From contig CM055098.1 of the NCBI GenBank assembly GCA_029204225.1, forward strand, positions 884,501 through 948,500: a stretch of 64,000 nucleotides of DNA, given 5' to 3'. Numbering within the stretch: the stretch's first letter is position 1; every line of letters starts with the position of its first letter. The stretch comes from Diphasiastrum complanatum (taxonomy: Eukaryota > Streptophyta > Lycopodiopsida > Lycopodiales > Lycopodiaceae). A model generated the notes under the pieces. That model worked only from the letters and a program-made list of their open reading frames with translations. It searched no databases and was not told the DNA's origin. The position numbers and the translations under genes are program-made. Below, one piece after another: positions 32,737 through 43,547 of this stretch.

Positions 32737-34283
32737 ATACTTCCCATTAAGCTTACTACTACAAATTTGAATTTAAATTGATATTTAACATACCTACCAA
32801 AGTAGAATGTTTTTCTTTTGACAATGGTTTTGTCAGAATATCAACCAACGTACTGTTTGTATGACAATAACTTAGTACAACATCTTTATTCTGAACTTTC
32901 TCTCTAAGAAAATGAAATTGAACTTCGATATGTTTAGTTTTTAGATGAGTTTGTGGGGTCACAGCTAGAGCTATATAGCTCTGATTGTCGCACTGGAGTA
33001 TAGTTGGACTGATCTGTGGAAAAGCAAAGATTTTGTTTCATATAATAACTGATTTGAATTGTTGATGATTAAAGAATCATCGACATGTAATGCTATTATG
33101 ACATAGCTTAACCCTTTATACTTGAGATACACATATGAGTCTACATAGCAAGAAGTAAATTGGTGCTGAAACAAGAAGTGATTAATTCTTTCATATTAGG
33201 CCCTAAGAGCTTGCTTGAGGCCATAAAGTGCCTTCTGCAATTTACATACCATATGTCCTTGGCCTTGGAGGACGTAACCTTATGGTTGATAAATGTAAAT
33301 ATCTTCTTGTATATATCCATGAAGGAATGTTGTCTGGACGTCCATCTGATGAATGTCTAGATCCTCTGCAACAACTATAGCTAGCAAGGTTCGAATAGAT
33401 TGATGTTTTACCACTGGACTGAAGGTGTCAATATAGTCTATTCCGTATACTTGCTCATATCCTTTAACCACCAATCGAGCTTTCCATTTGGATATTGATC
33501 CATCTGGCTTGAGCTTCAGTTTGAAGATCCACTTAGTGTCAATGAGTTTCGTACCTGCAGGAGGATTAACAAGACTCTAGGTCTTGTTCTTCATCAATGA
33601 GTTGTATTTAGTGTTCATGGCAGCTTTCCATTTGTCTGCATCTGACATTGACAATGCTTCTGCAACAAAGACAAGTTCATCATGATTGATAAACGCCTGA
33701 GGGACCATGATCAGGTTGTTGTCGTTGTCGTGTAGATCTTCGAACTGCAGGTTCTTGAATAGATGACTCTCCTGGGTGAATGACTGGGATATCTTCAAGT
33801 TGTGGTTGAACAATCATAGGTCTGGGCCTATCGACGGTGGAGTTGTTGGAACAAAATCCTGTATTTGTTGCTTCTGTTTAAAGTCATAAAACTTGTCTTC
33901 AAGGAATATGACATCTCGGCTGACTGATATCTGACATGTTTCAACATCATAAATGTGATATGTTTTATATGATGTTGAATAACCAATAAAAATATACTTA
34001 CAGCTTACTAGGTCTAGTTTTTCCTCAGATTAAATGGTATTTGTGCATAGCAGAGACATCCAAATACAGAAAGTTATTTCGGACTTGGTTTCAAAATTGT
34101 AGTAGGCTTCAAACGGAGTTTTAGAGTTGACTACCTTTGTGTTGGAATAATTTTGCAGATAGCAGGCTATAGATATTGCTTCACCCAAAATTTCTTGGGT
34201 GATTGAGCATTGGACATCATGGATCGTGTTGCTTCCAACAGTGTTCGATTCTTTCTTTTGGCCACTCCGTTTTGTTGTGGCAT
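32737..34283 (-). pseudogene. Copia J pol, internally deleted
   Basis: In minus order: PQQNGVAKRKNRT and the rest of the integrase (34283..33850), a linker with EALSMSDADKWKAAMNTKYN (33813..33577), RT start MVVKGYEQVYGIDYIDTFSP and DIHQMDVQTTFLHGYIQEDI (33474..33280), YVIIALHVDDSLIINN (33174..32971; the Tyr of YVDD is His), then a jump to the RNase H end KTKHIEVQFHFLREKV and DILTKPLSKEK (32962..32759). About 200 residues of RT thumb and RNase H are lost. The 5' part is cut at about 34283 by the island that follows. Same family as Copia A. Confidence 0.9.
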
Positions 34284-34689
34284 TAGGGAAAACCTCAACT
34301 CAAAAAAGGCCCTATAAGGAACCCGAACTTAGTGAGAGAATGATTAGAAAGAGAAAATAAAAACGACAAGATTTGTTGTCATTTTTCTAGTTTTCGGTGT
34401 TGCCTGCTGTCTAACTGGTGTGGTTAACTCATTTTAACTCAAGCAAAATAAACGCGCTGCCTAAGCACACAGTCGACTGTCCATGCTACCAAGAAGTTTT
34501 TATTCATGCTCCCAAGAAGCCATATCAATAGCGGGAGGAGGAGAAGAGGATAATTTTTGGTTGAGCATGGTGTTCCCTCCAAAAATCTTTGAAAACATTT
34601 GAAAGGTAGATTATATAACATGCATGTTTAATGATTTACAAGCTTGTTTTGGTTTCGTGTGAATCATTTTTCTCGTTATATGATTTAGT
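34284..34689. other. Left flank of the 34.3-39.4 kb island
   Basis: Non-coding. It begins exactly where the Copia J integrase stops, at attagggaaaacctcaac, so this may be a transposon end; no matching inverted terminal repeat was found by eye on the right side. Contains the near repeats gctaccaagaag and gctcccaagaag. Confidence 0.35.
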
Positions 34690-35336
34690 TTGTTTGATTT
34701 TGAAATAATAGAAAAGTTTGATCTTCATATTATGCTCCCACTCGATTGTGCTCCAATTTATAAGAAAAACACCAAAGCTGGTCAGATTAATGAGACTTGT
34801 AAGAAAGAACTTAGAAAAAAAAATTGTAGAAATATTGATTTGTGGATAGTTGGATCAATCTATCCTAAAGATCCAAGTACAGGATGTTTTTTGGCTTTCA
34901 AACTATTGGCCAATTATTGAATTTTGTGTGTAATGGACATAGTGGATTGTTGGGATACTGTCAAAAGTTGAGTCAATACGGGATGTATGAAGGAATGAAG
35001 CGAACACAAGTATTGGAGTATTCGTTGATTCAAACAAACAGTGAGAAGGCAATACTTCAAGAAAATTTGCAAAAACAAATATACGAGAATATGACATTGA
35101 GCTCCAATATATTAGAATTGCAAATTATTGTTATTGATCTTCAAATATCCAATCAAGTTATGTTGAGAGACGTTGAGAATTTGAAAAGGGAAAGCTTGAG
35201 TGCTATTGTTGAAGGTGAAGTTCTTAGGAGAAAATTAAATATAAGAAAACGCAAACGACTTCCAAAAAAAGACATAGATGATCTGTCTTCAAGAAGTGGA
35301 AACAAGAAGAAAAGGATTCAAGCGTTCAAGTATTAA
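34690..35336 (+). pseudogene. Unknown coiled-coil ORFs of the island
   Basis: Two overlapping frames. 34690..34920 encodes 76 residues with CAPIYKKNTKAGQINETCKK. 34884..35336 encodes 150 residues, mostly helical with coiled-coil heptads (NSEKAILQENLQKQIYENMT onward), ending in a basic nuclear-localisation-like stretch RKLNIRKRKRLPKK. An intron or frameshift between the frames is likely. They lie directly upstream of the transposase-like pseudogene on the same strand and could be its 5' exons. I recognise no family. Confidence 0.4.
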
Positions 35337-35430
35337 TTAAAAGAGCAAGGACACGCTTGCTAAGTTTTTATGTGCTTGTTTTTCTAATGTTTGCTATTTT
35401 TTTAAGATCGAGTTTATTATTTATTATGTC

Positions 35431-37260
35431 TTGCATATCAAGGCTTTGGTGGCGAGAGAACATTTTAAAGATTCTACGAGTATTGGAAAATCTTTGGGTT
35501 CCATATTGTCATCAAAAACTACAAAAGAATTGTTAAAGAATTCTCATTATGATAAGATTAAGAATGATATTGTTGCAGTGATTATAAAGAGCATTCGACA
35601 TGTCTTGGATGCAAGACTTATCCAAGGAGCATGTGATGATTCAAGAATTAGTCGTAAAGCATATACTCTATTGTTTAAAATTGTACAGGAAGCCTTTGCA
35701 CATGTGAAGATTCGAAAGCTATCTCTTCCTCGTCCATTTAGAGTAAAAAAAGCAAGATATTGTCTTAATGAGAGTATGACTATGCTTATAGGTGAACCAT
35801 TTCATATCAAGAAATTGTATACATGTGAGAGTGGAACATTGGAATACAATGAGTCCAACAATTTATTTTTGGATATTAACGAAGTAGTGGCATACATGAT
35901 TAAATATCACAAAATATTTGAAAGAGAAGTCCATGGAAAATTGATATTGGTTATTAAACTTGATGAGTCTAAAATTGTTAAGGGACAAAAATTGGAACAG
36001 GTAAGTATCACCTTTATGAACAGAGCATTGAACAATACTGAAAATGATGCAGCTGATTCATCATTTAGTGTTCAATCAAAGAATGAAATATGGTGGTTAG
36101 CAGCATTTCAGGTATATTTCAATTTTACTTATTATTGTATTTCATCACCTAAGTTTGCTAATGTCAATGTTCATAACTTTGTATGTGTTTGTTACTTTTC
36201 AGGTTTTAAAAGAAGACCATGCTATCTTGTCATGGATTTTTTCGACATCAAATTATGCGAAGATTATTGAAGAGCACATGGGTGGAAACAAAATATATGT
36301 GCCAAACTATGGCACATTTCAAATTTTATGGCATCTTGCAGGTGATTGAAAGACATTGAAATGTATGTATAATGTTTCGCATGGGGCAAATACCTTGTTT
36401 GTATTGTATGAAGAATTGTAAAGACTTGAATTTGACATGATCAAGAGTTGGTCCAACAAGAGATCAAGAGGATCCGAACTTTAGACCTGTGTTGGCAATT
36501 CCATTGATCGATGTTCACATATGCACATTGCATGCTAAGGTACGAGTTATTGAAAAATTGATTTACAGCCATATTTTATATGTTTGGAATACCAAACCTA
36601 AATCGGCCTCTAAAATTGCAATTGAGAGATTAGAGAAAGTACTTTCAAAAGCAGGTTTGCACAATGGAAATGTAAAAATAGAAAAAAGTGAAAAACTATC
36701 AGGTAAATCAGAGAACATTCCAAACAAGCCATCTGTTGGAGGTGCAAAAGCTAGAAGGTTTTTATCCAATCACACTGGAAAGTCTTCTACTGTGACATAC
36801 AATATTTGGAAAGACATTGTTGCAGCATCAAACGACTTTGAAGATAGGGGCAACACAAGATTAAAAAAAAGCTGCAGTGAGGCAAAATATCGACAATTTA
36901 ATTGGCATGTTGCGAAAAGAAAAGTTATCTGAAATCGACATTGCAAATTTACAGAAATATTGTGAGATATTTATCAAATCGGTAGCAGAATGTTGGGAAA
37001 AGGATTATGTTACACACTATATGGTAATTCAATATTTGTTTCTGTGCAAAAATCGTTCAACAACGTCATATATTTGATTTCTGATATACGTATTTTACTG
37101 GCTGCAGCATATTCTATTACTATCACACCACATTTTTTGCAAAAGAATATGGAAGTATGAGCATATGGTCTACGGAGAAATCACATTGGCAAGCAAGAGG
37201 AGCTTTTCATTGAGCAACCAACCATGGAGGATATAATTCAAAGAGATGTTATTATATCAA
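35431..37260 (+). pseudogene. Multi-exon transposase-like pseudogene
   Basis: Exon 35431..36111 starts after an ag acceptor and carries VVIKLDESKI-type text (VIKLDESKIVKG). A clean 91-bp GT-AG intron (36112..36202) leads to NYGTFQILWHLAGD. After frame changes, CLYCMKNC (two Cys pairs) and PLIDVHICTLHAKVR appear (36489..36932). A shift in an eight-A run near 36864 gives QNIDNLIGMLRKEKL, then an 84-bp intron (37024..37107) leads to GSMSIWSTEKSHWQARGAFH, a TGA, and ATNHGG. The spaced acidic residues (LDES or LAGD, LIDVH, STEKSH) could be a DDE triad. This is inference; no named superfamily is recognised. Stops and shifts make it a dead copy. Confidence 0.5.
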
Positions 37261-37402
37261 TTATTTCAATGGTTTTATAGAAGAGCACATTTTAGATATC
37301 AAATCAAATATTCAACAAATCTCATTTCATTCAAAAAGGAATTTCAACATCTGAGGAAAAACAGTTCAACTTCATCATCATAATAGGAAAACAATATAAA
37401 CA

Positions 37403-37561
37403 TTACATCTCCTCATCGGTATCAAAGGTCAGCTGAGCAATATGGTCATGAAGAAATTGTCTCCTCTCATATGGATCCAGATGCTCAATTGATCTTCTTT
37501 TGCTCAACTCTATGTAACTTGCGTACACTGCTAAAGCAGATGATCTTTTGGTCAAAAACAT
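37403..37561 (-). other. Short minus-strand frame, unknown
   Basis: A 52-codon frame reading FLTKRSSALAVYASYIELSK then IEHLDPYERRQFLHDH and an acidic C-terminus. Composition is protein-like. It could be an exon of an element gene on the opposite strand; no splice partner was identified. Confidence 0.25.
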
Positions 37562-37662
37562 AACCCAATATTTTTATAGCTATATCCCTCTTGACAAAAA
37601 TGATTTTGTATGTACTGTTAGGATATCTATGTCCATCACAAAAATAGGACAAAGCCATCTCT

Positions 37663-37669
37663 ATATAAG
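37663..37669 (+). promoter_or_regulatory. TATA box
   Basis: tatataa within ctatataagtagag lies 237 bp upstream of the ATG at 37906. An atttgcat octamer follows at about 37691. The arrangement suits a promoter for the H3-like/Ulp1-like frames. Confidence 0.5.
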
Positions 37670-37905
37670 TAGAGACCGCGATTAAAAATCATTTGCATAT
37701 CAGATTCATGAACTGCTGCTCTCTCTCTGTCGCTTAAACCCAATATTGGAGACACACAACAGTCTGGTTTCTTTTTGAGAGGTTTGGTCCCTACCCGCGC
37801 CCCTGCGATATTGCAAACTCTCTGTCTGATATCGAAGCCACACGAAAACTTGTATACAATTATTTCATCTATGATCTACTCGTGTGTCTGTGATATTGGA
37901 AAGAT

Positions 37906-38190
37906 ATGTCAAGGACTAAACAAACCGCGCGTCCACAATCTACTGTCCACAATCCACAATCTACTCAACCTACATCATCATTTCATCTTGCTGCTGCTAG
38001 ACCTCGTGCTAGGAGAACTAGTAGAAAACCTCGACCATGGCTCAGAGATATCAAGAGGTTACAGAAGTCCACCAACATGTTGATACCTAAAAGAAAATTA
38101 GTACTATCAGATGAGACCGAGCAGATGAAAGTTCAAGACAGGTCTACTTCTCACTCCTTGTCTAAATTTTTTACTAGATTACTCTTTTGA
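37906..38190 (+). CDS. Histone H3-like N-terminal reading frame
   Basis: A 94-codon frame whose first residues, MSRTKQTAR, match the start of histone H3 (ARTKQTAR) including the Lys-4 context. After a variable Ser/Pro/Gln linker, RKPRPWLRDIKRLQKSTNML then IPKRKL parallels the H3 alpha-N helix and start of alpha-1 (the region around residues 40-65). The rest of the histone fold (alpha-2, alpha-3) is not recognisable; the frame ends in unrelated residues and may be spliced. Variable tail plus conserved alpha-N is also the pattern of CENH3 proteins. It sits between a transposase-like pseudogene and an Ulp1-like domain on the same strand, so it could be their N-terminal part, a captured H3 fragment, or a pseudogene. 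Confidence 0.5.
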   Translation: MSRTKQTARPQSTVHNPQSTQPTSSFHLAAARPRARRTSRKPRPWLRDIKRLQKSTNMLIPKRKLVLSDETEQMKVQDRSTSHSLSKFFTRLLF

Positions 38191-38203
38191 TAATGACCAG
38201 TCT

Positions 38204-38404
38204 TTGGATATGCCCAGACGCACCACAGAGGATCTGGACAGATACATCACAAAATTAGTTGCTCTCTTTCTTAAAAGCCCTTCTCAATCAATAGAAACTG
38301 TATATAAAAATTTAGCTGTTCAATATCTAGTCGATTCCATGCTAACATTTTTTTATTCTGAACGATATATAATTTTTGACGAGTACATAGCTAAAAAAAA
38401 ATAG
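38204..38404 (+). other. Unknown exon-like frame
   Basis: 66 codons with DLDRYITKLVALFLKSPSQS and YFLVDSMLTFFYSERY-like helical text, open upstream for a few codons. A ttttttactag acceptor candidate lies just before it. It may bridge the H3-like start and the Ulp1-like domain. No family recognised. Confidence 0.3.
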
Positions 38405-38569
38405 AGAAATTAGGTGGTCACTTTATATTTAATATATATTTGGCCTCATATATGGATTATTTTAATCCATTATAAATAATACATTATATGAATTATTTAT
38501 TGAATTCAATTGTACAAAAGCGATAGTGTTCCAGGTGTTTTTGTTTTTACTCAATTTTTTTTGACTTGC

Positions 38570-39389
38570 TTAAGGACGAGCATTCAGCTTCATCATGTTT
38601 ATGACCCATGCCAGGCGACACCGGAAGTTTTGTTGTACCATACTATCAAAAGTATGTATTCTTTTAATTGGATTGTATGTATGATGTTTTACTGTATGTA
38701 TTGTATGTTTTATTCGTATTTTTTTCATTTACATATCATTGACTATTTGGTTGTTTGCAGTCAGTTTGTACATATTATATCACTAAGAGTTGATGAAGCC
38801 GGTTTGTGCAATCCAAGGGTGCTGAGAATGAACTCTTTGAGATCAACACACCTCAATGTCGACATTGAGATGTACAAAAGCATGATTATATATTTTCCAA
38901 CGAAGGCCATGTGTGTAGCAAAGCAATAGAGATAATAGACGCACAGGTAACCAATTTTTCAGTTACTTTTTTCGTGATGCAAATTGCCATAAAAAAAATG
39001 TGAAACTAACATTCTCAATTTTGATGCTCGGTCCTCTCAGCAAGTTGACTCATTCAGTTGTGGCTAGTATGCCATTAAAAATGTAAAGTGCTTTATGGAG
39101 TGGTTCATTAGCCAAGGTGAAAATGTTGATATACGTCAAGTAATTTGGGTTTGGATGTACACTGATTTCATTTATATGATTTTTTATTTTTGTGTATTCG
39201 TCTAACTTATTTATTGTTGATGATTTGCAATTCACCTGTCCAAAATTCACAAAAAATGACACTTTTGAATTTCGACAAGAGATGATTAAGATTTGCCTCA
39301 CTAATGCAACATCGGTGACAATGGAACAAGAAGCTGGGGAGCTTGCACTTGAAAGGGCTGATGGAAAAGAAATTTATATAGAGAAATAG
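38570..39389 (+). pseudogene. Ulp1-like (C48) cysteine protease domain
   Basis: Spliced reading: GDTGSFVVPYYQ, intron 38652..38760 (gtatgt to tttgcag), then NQFVHIISLRVDEAG with the His position, RVLRMNSLRSTHLNVDIEMY where Asn stands at the usual catalytic Asp (MDSL), a one-base shift near 38900, SKAIEIIDAQ, intron 38947..39040 (gtaacc to ctctcag), and QVDSFSCG with the Gln and catalytic Cys, a stop at the next Trp position, YAIKNVKCFMEW, and a tail FTKNDTFEFRQEMIKI to 39389. The order His, Asp/Asn, Gln, Cys and spacing match Ulp1/SENP deSUMOylase-type domains, which several plant DNA transposons carry. Stops, a shift and the Asp-to-Asn change indicate loss of function. Confidence 0.65.
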
Positions 39390-40022
39390 ATAGATGGTCT
39401 TATTGAAAGGCCAATACAAAAATATATACTTCAAAAATTTACATTCAATGTGTACAAATGATGACCCTTTCGAGTCTTTTGATATTCGATTGTTGCTATT
39501 TCCATCATTTGATATTCTATTATTGCTATTTCCATCTTTAGAAAGATGTAATTGTATATTGTACATCTTCCATTACAATTTTCTTGAACCTGCATATGAA
39601 AACAATGGCATTACATTTTTCAATAAACAATGTGGTTTAAATTAAAAGGAGTCAAATGTTAACAGTCTAAAATTTAACAAGGAAAATTAAGCTCACCAAT
39701 ATTGTACATTTACTGATCCATCAAAGCTTTATTCTGTTTCGACAATTTCTATGCTTGACATTAAATTTGCATGGGATATGATCTTCTTGCCTTGCTTTGA
39801 TCTGCATTAACATTGCAAATAGTCTATCAATAAATCATTGTTAATAAATAACAAGATAATTGTCGTACTATACCAACAGGGTTAATATAGATTTTATAGT
39901 AAATAATGTTGTTCCCATAGAGGATAGCATTAGAAAGTTATGTTTTTGGTACAATTATGGCAAGTGGTTTCGAGTGTTATTCTGGTTGTCAATAGACATT
40001 AAAAAGTAACTAGTATCACTTA
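39390..40022. other. No gene; right flank of the island
   Basis: AT-rich, with a 28-bp near-duplicate near 39480 (gatattcgattgttgctatttccatcattt, repeated at about 39511). The right end of the island presumably lies here before the LTR at 40023. Confidence 0.35.
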
Positions 40023-41120
40023 TGTTTGGGATGGGCAATGTTAATAAATTCAGAACAACAATCTGGCCTCTATTGAATCGAACGAAGAGCATTCTACAGA
40101 TGAGATGTTATCAGAGTAGTACAGTGATACTACACTCTGGCTGATTAAGGTGTCAACAAAGAATCGAGAATTGTTCGATGTATTCGCGACTGTGCAGACA
40201 ATTAATTAGTCGCGTTCGCGAACTATTCATTTCTAGACAGAAGTCCTCAACAACTAAAGCCCAACTTAATGGTTAAAGAACACGAAGAGTTTAATACGTT
40301 AATAACTTATGTCAATGCCAATAAGGAAAACAGATCAGAGACTAAATTCTTCAGACAGGGACTGTCATCTCATATGTATACATACAGCTTTATTCAATTA
40401 TCGTGCTAGACTGTACCAAAGATAACCGTTATTCGAGTGCCAAAAAGAAAGTATTCGTGACAAACAAATAAGATGGTTTAAAGACAGTTCTTTAGAGCAT
40501 GCTTTACGGAAACACAGCAAACGACTGTAATGCACTAGAGCGTCTGTCTGATCAGAGAGTAATTCATGAAATGTGTTAGAGATTGTTAGCAAACTCAAGA
40601 TCACTAACACTCAGCAGTGCGGAGAACAGAGATAAGAGAGAATAACTCACATAACTCCATTCACTTCTTCAATCTCTTACATAAGCATAAACTCTTGTCT
40701 CTCGATGATCGAAACTAAAGTGTGAGATCAATATATGTTCTACGGGGCGAACAAACACACCTCTAAAACAACAGGTGCGTCGCTCCCTCAAAAGGGTCTA
40801 GTTAACGATTAGACTGAAAATACGTTCAACTATACCATAGGAGGTATACTTAACTATGAGTTAAAGTTACTCTAGTTTATCATGTCTTTTCGTATCTAGT
40901 CGTTTCGTATGGACAACCTAGTAAAGTTTGTCCAAGACAATGTCTTTTCCTTTTAAAGGTCTTGCCCTTAATTACAAGGCAAGTACTTAGGAGATATATT
41001 CCCAAAAAATGACTTAGGCCTCTTCATGATTTATATTTAACCAGCTCATATCTTCATTTTCGAGTATATCATGCCATATTTATGTTGATATTCAATATTT
41101 AACATTTTTGTGGCATCACA
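40023..41120 (-). repeat. 3' LTR of minus-strand LTR element E
   Basis: About 1.1 kb, beginning TGTTTGGGATGGG and ending GCATCACA, followed by a polypurine tract (reverse complement of tatccccttcctc). The reverse complement aligns over hundreds of bases with 59284..60128, sharing ggagcgacgcac, agaggtgtgtttgtt, the spaced cattacagtcgtttgctgtgtttcc and atgaagaggcct. The start is similar to the LTR at 62436. Confidence 0.8.
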
Positions 41121-41134
41121 TATCCCCTTCCTCA
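41121..41134 (-). other. Polypurine tract of element E
   Basis: Minus-strand GAGGAAGGGGATA directly upstream of the LTR start TGTGATGCC: second-strand primer site. It fixes the orientation of the element and places the coiled-coil ORF at the 3' end of its internal region. Confidence 0.75.
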
Positions 41135-41519
41135 AATGTGAAACGTCCTCATGAACATATCATCTTCATTTCAAGGATTATTCGAGAAACATTCTTGTTC
41201 GTCAGATTTTCGTTGAGGCGAAAAGATATTTCTTCGTCTTAGAGAATATGTGTCTTGCTGTTTCTTTAATTGAATAGGTTGTTTTGAGTTGACCTTTGAA
41301 TTGTTAATGAAAACTGGAATCAAACTTCAAAACATCTTTAAGCTTCAAAATTTCAGCATCCCATAGAAACATCATCACAACAAAGACACGAATGAATATT
41401 CATGAATGATTCAGTTCTTCATATAGCTTATGAGCAAGCTCCAAGTTCTGTTGAGCTTCGATCAAGAGCAAGTCTTCTTTTGATTTTGTATAGCGGCCAA
41501 CTAGTAAGTTGCCGAATTC

Positions 41520-43365
41520 TTCTAACTTAACCGGGAGTAATGTTCCATCGAACAGCTCGTGGGTTACTTGGTATCTTCGTCTGAATCACTTCGTAGAGTG
41601 ATTTCTTTACAGTAATGAGCTGAAAATCTAATAAAATTGCTTTTAACATAAAGATTCTTAACAAAAGATAATGTCTTCGCCGCAAAGGTACCAAACTGCC
41701 AAAATGTATATGTACAAAATTGCTTATAACGGAATGAATTTCTTCTATCTTGCAAATTATGGAAAATCTCCGCAAAATATTCTGCAAGGTTTTGCTCCCA
41801 ATCCACATATACACCGAATAATTCCGGATAAGCCATATTTATATTTATCAGCAAATCTGCATCTTTGAATGCACCTAAATCTATAATAGCTTGTGGTTTG
41901 TACAGCTGAAACTGCGACTTTCGCTTCCAAAAATGTCGCTTATTATCTTCGTTCCTCAAAAATTGAAGTTCTTTGATTCGAATATATTCAAGAGCATACA
42001 TAGCCAAAGAGCCTATGTATAACTCTGCCGATCCGAAAGGTACGATTTAGAATTTACCCTAGATTATGCCCCAGCAAAGACATCCTTTCTGCTCGATAGA
42101 AAGTTGGGCCCATAGCCAGAGAAAGTCGTCCTCCTCCCACGGTCGCTTCTAATCGTCGAAGGCGATGCCTACTGCACCTGGTAGCATCATGTAATCCACA
42201 CGCCATTGCAACTCAATACTAAAAGTATGTGGACACCATTTCTAGAAGCGTTCAACAAATGCACAGATCTGTCAGCACATACTTTTGACTAATTTTGGTG
42301 CATTCGCTTTAGCTATGTAGATGTAGTTGCCAAATCTTGAGTTTGCAACTCAACAGTCAGCTTCTGATCTTCCATTTGTTGCTTTTGATTCGACAGCTCC
42401 TGTTCGAGCTGGTCAATCTTTGCGATAGCCTCCAAGAATTCTGGATGGTCTGAGGCTCCGGTGCAGGCAGACACAGCTTGGAGTTGCTGTGTAAGTTCAT
42501 CAATTCGTAGCAGGGCCTGAAGATAGTCATCATGTGCATCGGGCCCGCTACAAGATGGAATGGCATCACTAGAGAGCTCCTTCAGCTCTGCCAACTCTTC
42601 CTCGACAAGAGCCTTTGCATCCTCGATTGGTTGTAAGAACTCGACTCAAAAAATTTTGAGCATCTGGCCTTGGAGCTGGTTCAGCTTTGTGAGATCAACA
42701 CTGATTGACCCTGCAGTGGTGCTCAAGGACAGAGTAGCTTTTGTCTTTAATCTTGTCATTCGCTCCTCCTGTAGATGTTTTTAGAGCGCGACATTATGCT
42801 GATTTGCATCCAAAAGCTATTGCTTCAAATAATCATTTTGAGTCTGAAGATTGTCAGACTTGGCCTGAATCGTCTTATTGGTTTGCTTCAAAGAATCAAA
42901 TTCCTTTATTAAAGTCTGAGGCTGTATTTTGAGAGAACAATGTTGTTCGATCAGCTTCGTGTTGTCTGATTCGAGCTTTGCTTTCTCTGTCATGGATCGA
43001 AACCACTGGGGTTGTTCGTCTGGTTCTTCGTCATCTGGCACCGGTGCCCCAGTGTCGCCTTCAGCAACTATGCGTCCCTTGTCTGATGTATCAGACTGGA
43101 ATGCATCATCCTCAAAGGTGGATGCGCTCTGCTGCTTCTGAGATATGGAAGCAGATGCTAGCTGTGAAGAATTCGCAGCAGCAGCAGCAACTCCATCGGT
43201 TTCCATTGCCACAGCTTCACTCTCCATAGCAGTGGTGGATGCTACTTCGACTACTGGAGCAACATCAACTGGAACTGGAATAGGTACAAAAATAAGGCTG
43301 GAAAGATCAATTGGCTTGGGAGCCAACATCTTTCCCGTTAGTAGTATTTTTTCTGGCTCGGTCAA
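41520..43365 (-). pseudogene. Coiled-coil ORF at the 3' end of element E
   Basis: One long minus-strand reading with a few stops. 43365..42817 starts MTEPEKILLTGKMLAPKPID, has an Ala/Val/Ser-rich low-complexity stretch, an acidic DDEEPDEQPQWF patch and a coiled coil. 42594..42313 continues with coiled coil (IDELTQQLQ, IDQLEQELSNQKQQMEDQK). 42007..41564 is a folded-looking C-terminal part with YPELFGVYVDWEQNLAEYF, ending SDSDEDTK. It lies immediately upstream of the polypurine tract. Layout and composition parallel the ORF at 48487..51660 of the Gypsy element. No known family recognised; it is not integrase, RT or a classical envelope. Confidence 0.6.
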
Positions 43366-43547
43366 AATTTTAAAGGATAGTCTTTGAAACTGTGTTTGCG
43401 AAAGTGACCAATTACCACAGTTCTTAACTCAGTTTAGTACAAAAATCCCTATATAAAACTGTGGTAATTGGCAAATAGTGAAACCCAGTCAAATATAGAG
43501 TTGACGTTTGTTTTGGAGCTGACTCAATCAAGATTTTAAATTCAAGC

